Below are positions 33,273 through 42,625 of a stretch of DNA of 46,312 nucleotides, in pieces. Source of the DNA: Sphingomonas montana (GTDB lineage: Bacteria; Pseudomonadota; Alphaproteobacteria; Sphingomonadales; Sphingomonadaceae); the NCBI RefSeq assembly GCF_001956315.1, contig NZ_KV887143.1, positions 1 to 46,312 of the forward strand, written 5' to 3'. Below the pieces are notes generated by a model, which did not search any database, was not told where the DNA came from, and was given only the letters and a program-made list of their open reading frames with translations. The position numbers and the translations under genes were made by a program. How positions within the stretch are numbered: the stretch's first letter is position 1; each line of letters starts with the position of its first letter.

Positions 33273-35198
33273 ATGACCGACACCGCCTACCGCGCGCCCG
33301 ATCTCGTCGCTTCTGACATCGACAGCTATCTCGACCAGCACGCGCACAAATCGCTGCTCCGCTTCATCACCTGCGGTTCGGTCGACGACGGCAAGTCCAC
33401 CCTCATCGGCCGGCTCCTGTATGATTCGAAGATGATCTTCGAGGACCAGCTCGCCGCGCTCGAGGCGGACTCGAAACGCGTCGGCACGCAGGGCCAGGAC
33501 ATCGACTTCGCGCTGCTCGTCGACGGCCTCGCCGCGGAACGCGAACAGGGCATCACGATCGACGTCGCCTATCGCTTCTTCTCGACCGACCGGCGCAAGT
33601 TCATCGTCGCCGACACGCCCGGCCACGAACAATATACCCGCAACATGGTCACCGGCGCCTCCACCGCCGACCTCGCCGTCATCCTGGTCGATGCGCGCAA
33701 GGGCATCCTCACCCAGACCCGCCGGCACAGCTACCTCGCCCACCTCGTCGGCATCCGCAAGCTGGTGCTGGCGGTGAACAAGATGGACCTGATCGGTTAT
33801 GACCGGACGCGCTACGACGCGATCGTCGCCGAGTATCGCGCATTCGCCGGCTCGATCGGCATCGACGACTTCGTCCCCATCCCGATCTCCGGGTTCAAGG
33901 GCGACAACATTGCCAGCCGGTCGGAAAACACGCCGTGGTACAGTGGTCCCACGCTGATGGAGCATCTCGAAACCGTCCCGCTCGACGTGACGGCCGATCA
34001 GGCGCGCCCGTTCCGCATGCCGGTCCAGTGGGTCGCGCGCCCCGATCTCGATTTCCGTGGCTTCTCCGGCCTGATCGCCGCCGGCCGCATCGCGCCCGGC
34101 GATCCGGTCCGCATCCTCCCCTCCGGCCGCACGACGACCGTGGCGCGCATCGTCACGGCCGGCGGAGACCTGCCGCACGCCGTCGCCGGCCAGTCCGCGA
34201 TGCTGACGCTGGCGGACGAGGTCGATTGCAGCCGCGGCGACGTCATCGTCCGCGCCGATGCCCCGGCGGAGGTCGCCGACCAGTTCGAGGCGACGATCCT
34301 CTGGATGGCGGACGAGGAGATGCTCCCCGGCCGCGGCTACTGGCTCAAACTGGCGACCCAGACCGTCTCGGCCCAGATTCAGGCCCCGAAATATCAGGTC
34401 AACGTCAACACGATGGCGCACCTGCCCGCGCGCACGCTCGGGCTGAACGCAATCGGCGTCGCCAACCTGTCGACCGACCGACCGATCGTGTTCGAACCCT
34501 ATGCCGCGGCCGACGGTGCGATCAGCCGCGACCTCGGCGGCTTCATCTTGGTCGACAAGATCACCAACGCCACGGTCGCCGCCGGTCTCATCCACTTCGC
34601 GCTGCGCCGCGCCGCCAACGTCCATTGGCAGGCGATCGACGTGACGCGCGAGGCGCACGCTGCGCAGAAGAACCAGCGTGCCCGCCTGCTCTGGTTCACC
34701 GGGCTGTCCGGTGCGGGCAAGTCCACCATCGCCAACCTCGTCGAAAAACGCCTGCTGGCACTCGGCCATCACAGCTTCCTGCTCGACGGCGACAATGTCC
34801 GTCACGGCCTCAACCGCGATCTCGGCTTCACCGATGCCGACCGCGTCGAGAATATCCGCCGCGTGGGCGAGGTCGCGCGGCTGATGACCGACGCCGGCCT
34901 GATCGTGCTCACCGCCTTCATCTCGCCGTTCCGCGCGGAACGCGACATGGTCCGCGCCATGCTCCCGCCCGGCGAGTTCATGGAGGTCCATATCGACACG
35001 CCGCTCGACGTCGCCGAAAGGCGCGACGTGAAAGGCCTCTACGCCAAGGCACGCGCCGGCGAACTGGCCAACTTCACCGGCATCGACAGCCCCTATGAGG
35101 AACCGTTGAACCCCGAAATCCGCGTCAACACGATCGACATGACCCCCGAACAGGCCGCCGAAGCGATCGTTGACCGCCTGCTGGGCATGCCCGCATGA
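33273..35198 (+). CDS. cysNC: Bifunctional sulfate adenylyltransferase subunit 1 / adenylylsulfate kinase
   Basis: 641 aa fusion. Residues about 25-450 are CysN, a translation-factor-type GTPase that drives APS formation: P-loop [12 protein letters not shown] (35-46), [12 protein letters not shown] with switch II, NKMD at 169-172. Residues about 465-641 are CysC (APS kinase), with its own P-loop [12 protein letters not shown] near 476, [15 protein letters not shown] and [18 protein letters not shown]. Together the protein makes PAPS. The domain order (CysN then CysC) and length fit NodQ/CysNC proteins. Its stop overlaps the cysQ ATG (ATGA). Confidence 0.97.
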   Translation: MTDTAYRAPDLVASDIDSYLDQHAHKSLLRFITCGSVDDGKSTLIGRLLYDSKMIFEDQLAALEADSKRVGTQGQDIDFALLVDGLAAEREQGITIDVAYRFFSTDRRKFIVADTPGHEQYTRNMVTGASTADLAVILVDARKGILTQTRRHSYLAHLVGIRKLVLAVNKMDLIGYDRTRYDAIVAEYRAFAGSIGIDDFVPIPISGFKGDNIASRSENTPWYSGPTLMEHLETVPLDVTADQARPFRMPVQWVARPDLDFRGFSGLIAAGRIAPGDPVRILPSGRTTTVARIVTAGGDLPHAVAGQSAMLTLADEVDCSRGDVIVRADAPAEVADQFEATILWMADEEMLPGRGYWLKLATQTVSAQIQAPKYQVNVNTMAHLPARTLGLNAIGVANLSTDRPIVFEPYAAADGAISRDLGGFILVDKITNATVAAGLIHFALRRAANVHWQAIDVTREAHAAQKNQRARLLWFTGLSGAGKSTIANLVEKRLLALGHHSFLLDGDNVRHGLNRDLGFTDADRVENIRRVGEVARLMTDAGLIVLTAFISPFRAERDMVRAMLPPGEFMEVHIDTPLDVAERRDVKGLYAKARAGELANFTGIDSPYEEPLNPEIRVNTIDMTPEQAAEAIVDRLLGMPA

Positions 35199-35965
35199 CC
35201 GACGCCACCACCCCCGGCACGATCGCCGAGCAGCTCAGCGACGCCGCCCTCGCCCGCCGCGTGGCCGAAACCGCCGGCGAAATCCTCATGACGCTGCGTG
35301 GGTCGGACCTGTTCCGCGGCAAGGCGCTGGGCGCTGCCGGCGATGCGGTCGCCAACGCCTTCATCGTGGCGGCCTTGCGGGAGGCGCGCCCCGACGATGC
35401 GATCCTGTCGGAGGAGGAAGCCGCCGACCCCACCCGCCTTGCCAACACCCGCGCCTGGATCGTCGATCCGCTCGACGGCACGCGCGAATATGGCGACGGC
35501 CGCGCCGATTGGGCGGTCCACATCGCACTCGCTGTCGATGGCCGCGCCACCGCCGGCGCGGTCGCCCTCCCCGCGCAATCGCACACCATCTGCACGGCCG
35601 GTTGCACCGCACCCGATCAGGCCGGCGGCCGCATCCGCATGGTCGTCAGCCGCTCGCGCCCCGCGGCCGAGGCGTTGCAGGTTGCAAAGGCGCTCGACGC
35701 CGAACTGATCCCGATGGGCTCGGCCGGCGCAAAGGCGATGGCGGTCGTGCGTGGCGAGGCCGACATCTACCTCCACAGCGGCGGGCAATATGAGTGGGAC
35801 AGCTGCGCCCCCGTCGCCGTCGCGCAGGCCGCCGGCCTCCACGTCAGCCGGATCGACGGAAGTCCGCTCGTCTACAACATGGCAGACCCCTGGCTCCCCG
35901 ACCTGCTGATCTGCCGTGCCGATCTGGCCGAACCGGTGTTCGCGGTGCTACGCGGAGCTGCATGA
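35195..35965 (+). CDS. cysQ: 3'(2'),5'-bisphosphate nucleotidase CysQ
   Basis: 256 aa Mg-dependent, Li-sensitive type phosphatase of the inositol monophosphatase family, removing the 3'-phosphate of PAP left after PAPS use. Metal-site motifs: [25 protein letters not shown], and late [20 protein letters not shown]. The family's DPxDGT and WDxxA motifs are intact. It is directly coupled to cysNC by a 4-nt overlap, which matches recycling of the sulfate-activation by-product. Stop overlaps the next ATG. Confidence 0.95.
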   Translation: MTDATTPGTIAEQLSDAALARRVAETAGEILMTLRGSDLFRGKALGAAGDAVANAFIVAALREARPDDAILSEEEAADPTRLANTRAWIVDPLDGTREYGDGRADWAVHIALAVDGRATAGAVALPAQSHTICTAGCTAPDQAGGRIRMVVSRSRPAAEALQVAKALDAELIPMGSAGAKAMAVVRGEADIYLHSGGQYEWDSCAPVAVAQAAGLHVSRIDGSPLVYNMADPWLPDLLICRADLAEPVFAVLRGAA

Positions 35966-36543
35966 GCCACAGCTTCGTCGCGATCGACCTCGAAACCGCC
36001 AATCGCAACACGCGCAGCATCTGCCAGATCGGCATCGTCGTGTACGAGAACGGGCGCGAGGTCGCGTCGGAGGTCGTACTGGTCAACCCGCGCGAACCGT
36101 TCGAATCGATGAACATCCGCGTCCACGGCATCCGCGACACGCACGTCGCCGACGCCGCCTGTTTTCCGGACCTTCATGCCTGGCTCCACGCGCATCTCCA
36201 CGACCGCATCGTCCTGGCGCATGGGAACTTCGATCGCGGCGCACTCCGCAACGCCTGCGACCATCACATCCTGCCCGCCTTCGCCTGCCGCTGGCTCGAC
36301 AGCGTCACCATAGCCCGCCGCGCCTGGCCGCATCTGAAGGGTGAAGGCGGCGGCCACGGTCTCGCCAACCTGGCCAAGGTCTTCAACCTGAGCTTCCGCC
36401 ACCACGACGCGCTGGAGGACGCCCGCGCCGCCGGCACCCTCACCCTCCGCGCGCTCGAAGAACAGGGCTGGTCGCTGGAGGACTGCTTCGGCCGCTACAC
36501 GCCGAAGTCGAAGCCGGCGCCCACCCCTCCCCCGTCAGGATGA
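35962..36543 (+). CDS. DEDDh-family 3'-5' exonuclease
   Basis: 193 aa single-domain nuclease resembling the epsilon subunit/oligoribonuclease fold. ExoI motif FVAIDLETANRN gives D9 and E11; ExoII is around VLAHGNFDRGALRN with Asp; ExoIII is HHDALEDARAAG with the His and Asp. All four acidic ligands and the catalytic His are present, so it should be active. Its role (DNA proofreading-like or RNA trimming) is not known. The ATG at 35962 overlaps the cysQ stop (ATGA). The Pro-rich tail (KPAPTPPPSG) is unstructured. Confidence 0.88.
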   Translation: MSHSFVAIDLETANRNTRSICQIGIVVYENGREVASEVVLVNPREPFESMNIRVHGIRDTHVADAACFPDLHAWLHAHLHDRIVLAHGNFDRGALRNACDHHILPAFACRWLDSVTIARRAWPHLKGEGGGHGLANLAKVFNLSFRHHDALEDARAAGTLTLRALEEQGWSLEDCFGRYTPKSKPAPTPPPSG

Positions 36544-36568
36544 AAGTGAAGGGTTCAGCGCGTTCCCC

Positions 36569-37690
36569 TCAAACCCGCATCGGCATCAGCACATACAGTG
36601 CCGACGACGTATCATTCTCGCGGATCAAAGTCGGGGCGGCGGCGTCGGCCAGGTGGACCTCGATCGTGTCGCCTTCCACCTGCCCCAATATGTCGAGCAG
36701 GTAGCGCGCGTTGAAACCGATCTCGAACCCGGATGAAGTATATTCGCCCGGCACTTCCTCGGCCGCGGTCCCGTTTTCCGGGCTGGTGACGGACAGCGTG
36801 ATCTTGTCGCGGTCCAGCGCCATCTTCACCGCGCGGGTCTTCTCGCTCGCGATCGTGGCGACCCGGTCGACGCCCTGCATGAAGCTTTTCGGGTCGATCC
36901 TGAGCAGCTTGTCGTTCGCAGTCGGGATGACGCGCGAATAATCCGGGAACGTCCCGTCGATCAGCTTCGACGTCAGGATCGCATGGTTCAGCCCGAACCG
37001 GATCTTGGTCGGCGACAGCGTGATGTCCACGTCACCGTCCACCTCGTCGAGCAGCTTGCGCAGCTCCGCGATGCACTTTCGCGGCACGATCACATCGGGC
37101 ATCGCCTCGGCCCCCTCAGGCCGTGCGACCGTGACGCGCGCCAGCCGGTGGCCGTCGGTCGCCGCCGCCTTCAGCACCGGACCGGTCGTGCTGTCGCCGT
37201 CGGTCACATGCAGGAAGATACCGTTCAGATAATAGCGCGTCTCCTCGGTCGAGATCGCAAAACGCGTCTTGTCGATGATCTGCTTCAGCGTGTCGGCCGG
37301 CAACGCGAACTTCGTCGGCAGGTCGCCTTCCGCGATCATCGGGAAGTCGTCGCGCGGCAAAGTGGACAGGTTGAACCGCGCACGACCCGCCACGATCAGC
37401 ATCTTACCATCGGCCGCGGTCAGTTGCACTTGGCTACCCTCGGGCAGCTTGCGCGCGATATCGAACAATGTGTGCGCCGATACGGTCGTGGCACCCGGCT
37501 GGTCCACCGCCGCCGCGATCGTTTCTACCACCTGCAGGTCCAGGTCGGTCGCCATCAGCTTCAGCGTGCCGTCCGCCGCCGCTTCGATCAGGACGTTGGA
37601 CAGGATCGGGATCGTGTTGCGACGCTCCACCACGCTTTGTACGTGACTCAGGCTTTTCAGCAGGATGGTCCGCTCGATCGTCGCCTTCAT
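36569..37690 (-). CDS. dnaN: DNA polymerase III beta subunit (sliding clamp)
   Basis: 373 aa clamp that holds the replicase and other repair proteins on DNA. MKATIERTILLKSLSHVQSV then VERRNTIPILSNVLIEA is the diagnostic N-terminus; the C-terminus ends TSSALYVLMPMRV, the VMPMR motif that shapes the hydrophobic binding pocket. All three domains are present. It lies alone, not next to dnaA or recF, as is common in alphaproteobacteria, and about 7.5 kb from the putative oriC. Confidence 0.98.
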   Translation of the reverse strand: MKATIERTILLKSLSHVQSVVERRNTIPILSNVLIEAAADGTLKLMATDLDLQVVETIAAAVDQPGATTVSAHTLFDIARKLPEGSQVQLTAADGKMLIVAGRARFNLSTLPRDDFPMIAEGDLPTKFALPADTLKQIIDKTRFAISTEETRYYLNGIFLHVTDGDSTTGPVLKAAATDGHRLARVTVARPEGAEAMPDVIVPRKCIAELRKLLDEVDGDVDITLSPTKIRFGLNHAILTSKLIDGTFPDYSRVIPTANDKLLRIDPKSFMQGVDRVATIASEKTRAVKMALDRDKITLSVTSPENGTAAEEVPGEYTSSGFEIGFNARYLLDILGQVEGDTIEVHLADAAAPTLIRENDTSSALYVLMPMRV

Positions 37691-37754
37691 GTCCGCCCCA
37701 AATCTCTACAAACCAATCCGACGGACGTTATAGCGTGGGCGCGCGTTCGGGGAA

Positions 37755-37790
37755 GGAAAAAGGGGCGGAGGTTACCCCCCGCCCCTTGTC
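37755..37790 (-). terminator. Rho-independent terminator of the outer-membrane protein gene
   Basis: On the minus strand, AAGGGGCGG and CCGCCCCTT form a 9-bp stem with a ~10-nt loop followed by TTTTTCC. It lies 24-59 nt downstream of the stop of the beta-barrel protein gene and upstream of dnaN, in the correct orientation for the former. Confidence 0.88.
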
Positions 37791-37813
37791 CTCAATTTAG
37801 CGTCGTTCCGCGA

Positions 37814-38389
37814 TCAGAAGCGGAAGCCGAAGCCCGCGACTGCCTGGTTGCGGCTGAAGCCGTCCTGATAGTTGGAATAGCGATATTCCGCCTTCACATA
37901 GCTGTTCGGGCCGACCGCATATTCCGCGCCGACGCCGGCACGGATCCCGTCCAGGTTGGTCTTGCCCAGCGTGGTCTGGTTCGTGCCGTCGTCGCTGGTC
38001 AGCTTGAACTGCGCGTTGGTGTAGCCGGCCTTCGCGTACAGCAGGGTGCGACCACCGACCACGGTGCCGACGCGTGCGCCGGCGTACAGGTCGCGGCCCG
38101 CCTTGGCGCACAGGCGCGGCGACACGACCGTCTCGCGGCCGGCGCACTGACGCACGTCGCTGTCCGCCGCCTCGCCCTCGATGCCGACGACCAGGCCGTT
38201 CATCTGCATGTCGTAACCGGCGGCGACGCCGTAGGCCACCGCATCGTCCGTGTCGCCGTTCTTCACATTGTCATAGCCGACGATCCCTTCGACGCGCGCA
38301 CCGGTGAAGGGCGCTGCGACCTGTGCCATTGCGGGGGCGGCGACCAGCATGGTGGAACCGAGGATGGCGGCAAAAGCTACGCTACGCAT
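37814..38389 (-). CDS. Outer-membrane beta-barrel protein (porin/OmpA-barrel-like family)
   Basis: 191 aa. MRSVAFAAILGSTMLVAAP then AMAQ is a classic signal peptide cleaved after AMA. The mature part has alternating strands (ARVEGIVGYDNVKNGDTDDA, GVAAGYDMQMNGLVVGIEGE, DLYAGARVGTVVGGRTLLYA, VKAEYRYSNYQDGFSRNQAV) and ends AGFGFRF with the terminal Phe required by the BAM machinery. It is an eight-stranded-type barrel of the Omp25/opacity-like group. Start at 38389 follows GGAG by 9 nt. It has its own terminator, suggesting strong expression. Confidence 0.9.
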   Translation of the reverse strand: MRSVAFAAILGSTMLVAAPAMAQVAAPFTGARVEGIVGYDNVKNGDTDDAVAYGVAAGYDMQMNGLVVGIEGEAADSDVRQCAGRETVVSPRLCAKAGRDLYAGARVGTVVGGRTLLYAKAGYTNAQFKLTSDDGTNQTTLGKTNLDGIRAGVGAEYAVGPNSYVKAEYRYSNYQDGFSRNQAVAGFGFRF

Positions 38390-38450
38390 GTCATATACTC
38401 CATGTGACACATGCCCTTGTGGGGCGTGGGGGCTCAGTGCATGAAATCGC

Positions 38451-39041
38451 ATGGCGTTGCATGAACCTCAGCTAAACAACCAAAAGCGTTGTATATCTGC
38501 AACATGGCCTTGTGGACGCGGCCGGGGGAACAGGTCGCGACGAACGGCGTGGCCTGCCCCCGCGCTGCTGGCCCTGATGCTCGCTGCCTTGCCCGCGCCG
38601 ACCGTCGCGCGCGAGACGCTGGGCCTGTTCGAGGGCTGGGGCGCCTTCTCCGATCCCCGTCCGCGGCGCTGCTATGCCGTCGCGGAACCCGTGGGCCGGC
38701 CACGCGATGCCGCCTGGCGACCGTTCGCTGCGATCTCGACCTGGCCGACGCGCGGTGTCCGGTCACAGGTCAATATCCGGCTGCGCAAGGCCAAGCTGCC
38801 CGGCGCACCCGTCCTGCTGACGATCGGCGACGTGCGGTTCGCGCTCGTGGCGGGCGGTGCCGATGCCTGGGCACCGAACGCGGCGATCGACGCCCGGATC
38901 ATCGCGGCCATGCGCAACGCCGCCAGCATGCGGGTCGAAACCCGTGCGCGCGACGGCAGCCGCCTGGTGGACGGCTACCTCCTCCACGGTGCCGCCACCG
39001 CGATCGATGCCGCAACACTTGCCTGCGCCCGGTCCGGGTAG
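38451..39041 (+). CDS. Secreted IalB-like protein (start uncertain)
   Basis: 196 aa as drawn. A secretion signal is visible as SRRTAWPAPALLALMLAALP then APTVARE, and the mature part reads ETLGLFEGWGAFSDPRPRRC YAVAEP, later NIRLRKAKLPGAPVLLTIGD and ATAIDAATLACA. This pattern (WGAF...RCYA..EP, two Cys) resembles the invasion-associated-locus-B type periplasmic proteins; the match is moderate. The 34 residues before the signal are unusual, and the DNA there (38480-38500) looks promoter-like (GTTGTATATCTGCAAC), so the annotated ATG may be too early, yet no later in-frame ATG/GTG precedes the signal. It is divergent from the barrel protein. Confidence 0.65.
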   Translation: MALHEPQLNNQKRCISATWPCGRGRGNRSRRTAWPAPALLALMLAALPAPTVARETLGLFEGWGAFSDPRPRRCYAVAEPVGRPRDAAWRPFAAISTWPTRGVRSQVNIRLRKAKLPGAPVLLTIGDVRFALVAGGADAWAPNAAIDARIIAAMRNAASMRVETRARDGSRLVDGYLLHGAATAIDAATLACARSG

Positions 39042-39162
39042 AAGGCGCCGATGCCGGAAAGGGAGAAGCGCGCGACCTCAGCCCTCTCGCATCACGCCCA
39101 CAAACACGGCCTTCCTGCGACAAGGCCGAAAATCTGTTTTGGATCACGTCCAACCATCACGT

Positions 39163-39191
39163 CGTGATCCCGGACTCGATCCGGGATCACG
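39163..39191. repeat. Perfect 12-bp hairpin, repeat family A variant
   Basis: CGTGATCCCGGA and TCCGGGATCACG enclose CTCGA. Relative to 6495-6523, the GTCATC arm reads GTGATC and its partner changes to match, so pairing is conserved. It lies in the gene-free stretch 39042-39284 between the IalB-like gene and the convergent DUF1491 gene; nothing else was recognised there. Confidence 0.8.
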
Positions 39192-39284
39192 ATTGGCCAA
39201 AGCTGATCAAGACTTACCCTCGAATTATCGAGCTCCAACCCGGCGGCAATTCAAACTTCTGGCCGCGCCGTCACCCGAACACCC

Positions 39285-39617
39285 TCACCCCATCGTCTCC
39301 GCCGCCACCTGCGCGGCATCCGCCCCGTCCAGTTCCACCACCCACAGGTCCGGGTCACGCTGCCGCCGCCGCGCGACATAGTCCGATACGGCGCCTGCCG
39401 CATTCGGATCCGCCGGCCCGGTCGGCATCAGGCCATAGCCGTGCGGCCCCAGCACGCGTTCGACCATCCCGCCCGCCACGCCGCGTTCCGACAGCAGGAT
39501 CAGGATCGCGCCGGCGGTCGCATCGCCCTTCGCCAGGACCACCGCATTGCCGCCGGTGGCCTGCACCCGCCGGACCATCGCCGACACCAGCATCGCCGCG
39601 GTCAGCCGCGCCGTCAC
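39285..39617 (-). CDS. DUF1491-family protein
   Basis: 110 aa, function unknown. MTARLTAAMLVSAMVRRVQA then GGNAVVLAKGDATAGAILIL and the tail RRQRDPDLWVVELDGAD fit the alphaproteobacterial DUF1491 family. No signal or TM. It starts with GTG at 39617 overlapping the thioesterase stop (GTGA), so it is translationally coupled to it. It is the last gene of the raiA-ptsN-thioesterase cluster. Confidence 0.82.
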   Translation of the reverse strand: MTARLTAAMLVSAMVRRVQATGGNAVVLAKGDATAGAILILLSERGVAGGMVERVLGPHGYGLMPTGPADPNAAGAVSDYVARRRQRDPDLWVVELDGADAAQVAAETMG

Positions 39618-40147
39618 GCCCCGATTCCGGGGCCGGCCGCGCCGGTCGCATAACCGGGCAGCGTGGCCAGCGGGATGCGCGATTTCATGAACGTGCCCGT
39701 CCCGCGCGCAATCTCCTCGCCTTCCGCATCGATCAGCCGGGCATCGGCCACGAACACGCGCCGCCGCCCGCTGATCCAGCGTCCTTCGGCCACAACTTCG
39801 CCCGCCTTCACCGGCCGGGTCAGCAACAGGTTGAACTGCGTCGTCAGCAGGAACCGGTCGCTGACCAGTGAATTGGCCGCATAGAAAGCCGCATCGTCCA
39901 GCATCTTGAAATAGACCGTGCCATGCGCGGCACCGGCCGCATGATACACCGTCGGGTCGATCAGGAACCGGATGCGGGCAAAGCCGGCCGACATGATCTC
40001 CAGGCGCGATGCGAACGCATGGTTGATCGGCGCCGCGGCATAGAGCGACTCCAGCGCGCGGTAATGCGCCTCCGCACCACTCGGCACCGCCCCGGTCCCT
40101 GTATCGGAACCGGCGTCAGGCGCGTCAGCCGGCGGGGTCACGACCAT
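39614..40147 (-). CDS. PaaI-type (hotdog-fold) thioesterase
   Basis: 177 aa with the ATG at 40147 (MVVTPPADAPDAG). The hotdog region is about 35-165: RIRFLIDPTVYHAAGAAHGT then VYFKMLDDAAFYAANSLV (the AHG...LDDAA helix of PaaI/YbgC-like enzymes), LLTTQFNLLLTRPVKAGEVV and VADARLIDAEGEEIARGTGT. It probably hydrolyses acyl-CoA; the acyl group is not predictable. It overlaps the ptsN end by 23 nt and the DUF1491 start by 4 nt. The N-terminal ~30 residues are low-complexity. Confidence 0.86.
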   Translation of the reverse strand: MVVTPPADAPDAGSDTGTGAVPSGAEAHYRALESLYAAAPINHAFASRLEIMSAGFARIRFLIDPTVYHAAGAAHGTVYFKMLDDAAFYAANSLVSDRFLLTTQFNLLLTRPVKAGEVVAEGRWISGRRRVFVADARLIDAEGEEIARGTGTFMKSRIPLATLPGYATGAAGPGIGA

Positions 40148-40595
40148 TGCCGCCGGTAAACAGCGCATAGAGCGCATCTTCCGATGCCGCCCCGCGCAGC
40201 TTCGCCACGAACACCCGGTCGCGCAACCGCCGGCTGACGCGGGCCAGCGCCTTCAGATGTTCGACACCGGCGTCGGTCGGCGACAGCAGCAGGAACACGA
40301 TATCGACCGGCATGTCGTCCACCGCCGCGAAATCGATCGGCGTCGACAGCCGTGCGAACAACCCGACGACACCGGGCAACCCATCGATCTTGGCATGGGG
40401 AATCGCGACGCCACCTCCGAACCCGGTCGACCCCAGCCGTTCGCGATCGGACAGCCGGTCCGCGACGACGCGCGCGTCGACATCCACCAGCCGTGCGGCC
40501 GTTGCCGCCATCTGCTGGAACAGCACCTTCTTGTTCGGCACGACCATTCCGGCCGCGACCGCACCGGGCGCGAGAATATCGACGAGCGAGTCCAT
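40125..40595 (-). CDS. ptsN: PTS IIA-like nitrogen-regulatory protein PtsN
   Basis: 156 aa end-point of the nitrogen-related phosphotransfer system (PtsP-PtsO-PtsN), a regulatory phosphocarrier rather than a sugar transporter. MDSLVDILAPGAVAAGMVVP begins the IIA fold; the phosphorylated His is in GGGVAIPHAKIDGL; DIVFLLLSPTDAGVEHLKAL follows. An in-frame TTG three codons earlier (40604) is possible, but the ATG at 40595 is chosen. It follows raiA by 21 nt, the classic hpf-ptsN neighbourhood, although rpoN is not adjacent here. Confidence 0.93.
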   Translation of the reverse strand: MDSLVDILAPGAVAAGMVVPNKKVLFQQMAATAARLVDVDARVVADRLSDRERLGSTGFGGGVAIPHAKIDGLPGVVGLFARLSTPIDFAAVDDMPVDIVFLLLSPTDAGVEHLKALARVSRRLRDRVFVAKLRGAASEDALYALFTGGNGRDPAG

Positions 40596-40616
40596 CGGGA
40601 TCAAGCGAACGGCCGG

Positions 40617-41210
40617 TCAGGCCGCGCGCTGCGGCTCCACCCAGCCGATCGTTCCGTCCGGTCGGCGATACACCATGTTGAACGCGCCGGTGCCAAGGTT
40701 CTTGAACAGCAGCGCGCCGGTGTTGCGCAGGTCGAGCATCATGACCGCGTCCGACACCGTCGCATCGGGCACGTCGACGCGCGTCTCGGCGATGATGACC
40801 GGATTGTCGCCGACCTCTTCCTCGTCCGGTGCAGGCTGGAACACCGTGTATCCGGCATTCTCGTCGATGCGGACGTCCTCATAGGCGGCGGCACCGCCCA
40901 TGCTGGTCGTCACCTGCTTGTCCTTTAGCCGGCGCATGTAGCGGCGCAGCTGAGTCTCGACGCGCGCGGCGGCCTGGTCGAATGCGGGATGGGCCTCGTT
41001 GCCCTGGCCATGCCCTTTCAGGATCACGCCCTGCATCACATGCGCCACGATGTCGCAGGTGAAGGAACCGTGCGGACCAACGCCGAAGGTCGCGTGCGCG
41101 GAAATCGATCGCGAGAAATATTTGTCGGCGATCGCCTGCATCCGTTCGCTCACATGCGTCCGCAATGCGGCGCCGGTGTCGACCTGATGACCTGAGACAC
41201 GGATTTCCAT
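40617..41210 (-). CDS. raiA: Long-form ribosome hibernation factor (RaiA/HPF)
   Basis: 197 aa. The N-terminal S30AE domain (MEIRVSGHQVDTGAALRTHV, SRSISAHATFGVGPHGSFTC) binds the ribosome; the C-terminal extension after a linker (DEEEVGDNPVIIAETRVDVP, SDAVMMLDLRNTGALLFKN, GTGAFNMVYRRPDGTIGWVE) drives 100S dimer formation, marking the long form. A perfect GGAGG lies 9 nt upstream of the ATG, so translation should be strong. It begins the raiA-ptsN-thioesterase-DUF1491 cluster on the minus strand. Confidence 0.96.
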   Translation of the reverse strand: MEIRVSGHQVDTGAALRTHVSERMQAIADKYFSRSISAHATFGVGPHGSFTCDIVAHVMQGVILKGHGQGNEAHPAFDQAAARVETQLRRYMRRLKDKQVTTSMGGAAAYEDVRIDENAGYTVFQPAPDEEEVGDNPVIIAETRVDVPDATVSDAVMMLDLRNTGALLFKNLGTGAFNMVYRRPDGTIGWVEPQRAA

Positions 41211-41327
41211 CGTAATGACCTCCTCAAAAGAGCAATTTGCGGCCGGTCACCCGAGGATCGGGCGCCGCGGCCTTAGAACCGGGGCGTTCCGGGGTCAACC
41301 GATGCGGTTCCCCTTGTTTACACCCCT

Positions 41328-42023
41328 TCAGGCGTCGACCGTGCTCCACAACGGATCGACCAGTTTCGCCACGAATGCTGCATGCCGCGCCAGTTCTTCC
41401 GGACTGGCCGTGAAGGACCGCATGGGCCGCACCGTCACCGGTACAACGTCGCGCATCCCAACCGGTGCCGCATCCGCGCCGGACTCTTCTGCGGGCAGCA
41501 TCAGGCCGATCTGCCGGCCGCCCATCAACTCGACGTAAAGCTGCGCCAGCAACTGCGCATCCAGCAGCGCGCCATGCTTCACGCGGTGGCTGCGATCGAT
41601 GCCGTAGCGCGAACACAGCGCATCCAGGCTGTGCTTGGCCCCCGGATGCCGCGTCCGCGCGATCGCCAGCGTGTCGATCATCCGCGTCATGCACACTTGC
41701 GGGTGTCCGCACTCCTCCAGCTCGGCATTCAGGAACCCGAAATCGAACGTCGCATTATGCGCGATCAGCGGCGCATCGCCGATGAACGCCAGGAAATCGG
41801 CGGCGCCTTCGTGGAACCGCGGCTTGTCGCTCAGGAACCGGGCGGACAGGCCGTGGACCGCCTCCGCTTCCGCCGGCATGTCGCGATCGGGGTTGAACCA
41901 GGCGTGGAACGTCCGCCCCGTCTCGCACCGGTTGACCAGCTCGACGCAGCCGATCTCGACCAGCCGGTCGCCGTTCCTGGGGTTCAGGCCGGTGGTTTCG
42001 GTATCGAAGACAATTTCGCGCAT
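41328..42023 (-). CDS. dnaQ: DNA polymerase III epsilon subunit (proofreading exonuclease)
   Basis: 231 aa DEDDh 3'-5' exonuclease that proofreads in the replicase. [20 protein letters not shown] has D7/E9; [17 protein letters not shown] is Exo[16 protein letters not shown] carries the His/Asp of ExoIII. The C-terminal tail beyond ~185 binds alpha and is variable. The start at 42023 lies 40 nt inside the coaE 3' end. It is the last gene of the ppsR-maf-aroE-coaE-dnaQ block next to the origin, the same order as in Caulobacter. Confidence 0.96.
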   Translation of the reverse strand: MREIVFDTETTGLNPRNGDRLVEIGCVELVNRCETGRTFHAWFNPDRDMPAEAEAVHGLSARFLSDKPRFHEGAADFLAFIGDAPLIAHNATFDFGFLNAELEECGHPQVCMTRMIDTLAIARTRHPGAKHSLDALCSRYGIDRSHRVKHGALLDAQLLAQLYVELMGGRQIGLMLPAEESGADAAPVGMRDVVPVTVRPMRSFTASPEELARHAAFVAKLVDPLWSTVDA

Positions 42024-42625
42024 GCGGCACAGTATCGGACTCCATGGTCGCGGAGGCAAGCGACCAGCGCGCCGACCCGCGCGGCCGTATCGATGATCGG
42101 AATACCGGTATCGATCAGGAAATCCGCCCGCGCACGCTTGTCCGCATCGGGCATCTGCAACGCCAGGATCGCGGCGAACCGGTCCGCCGTCATGCCGGGC
42201 CGCGCCAGCACGCGCGCATGCTGCACCTCGGCCGGGGCGGAAACCACCACCACCGCGTCCACCGACTCCGCGCCACCCTTCTCGAACAGCAATGGAATAT
42301 CGAGGACGACGATGTCCGACCCGGACTGCCCGTTCAAAAAATCCCGCCGCGCCGCCGCCACCGCCGGATGGACGATCGCCTCCAGCCGGGCCAGCGCCGC
42401 CGGATCGCCCAGCACCGCCCGGCCCAGCCGACCGCGATCGACACCGGCCGCCCCCGTCGTCCCCGGAAACGCCGCTTCGATCGCGGGCACCAGCGCGCCG
42501 CCGGCCGCCTGCAACCGGTGTACCGCCGCATCGGCATCGAACACCGGCACGCCATGGTCGCGGAACATGACTGCCACCGCCGACTTGCCCATGCCGATCG
42601 ACCCGGTCAGCCCCAGGACGATCAT
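41984..42625 (-). CDS. coaE: Dephospho-CoA kinase
   Basis: 213 aa, last step of coenzyme A synthesis (phosphorylates the ribose 3'-OH). P-loop TGSIGMGKS at 7-15 after [36 protein letters not shown] (lid/LLFE motif) and [20 protein letters not shown] are CoaE marks. The ATG at 42625 overlaps the aroE stop (ATGA). It overlaps dnaQ by 40 nt at its 3' end, a coupling not rare in this compact block. Confidence 0.95.
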   Translation of the reverse strand: MIVLGLTGSIGMGKSAVAVMFRDHGVPVFDADAAVHRLQAAGGALVPAIEAAFPGTTGAAGVDRGRLGRAVLGDPAALARLEAIVHPAVAAARRDFLNGQSGSDIVVLDIPLLFEKGGAESVDAVVVVSAPAEVQHARVLARPGMTADRFAAILALQMPDADKRARADFLIDTGIPIIDTAARVGALVACLRDHGVRYCAACAKLSSIPKPPA

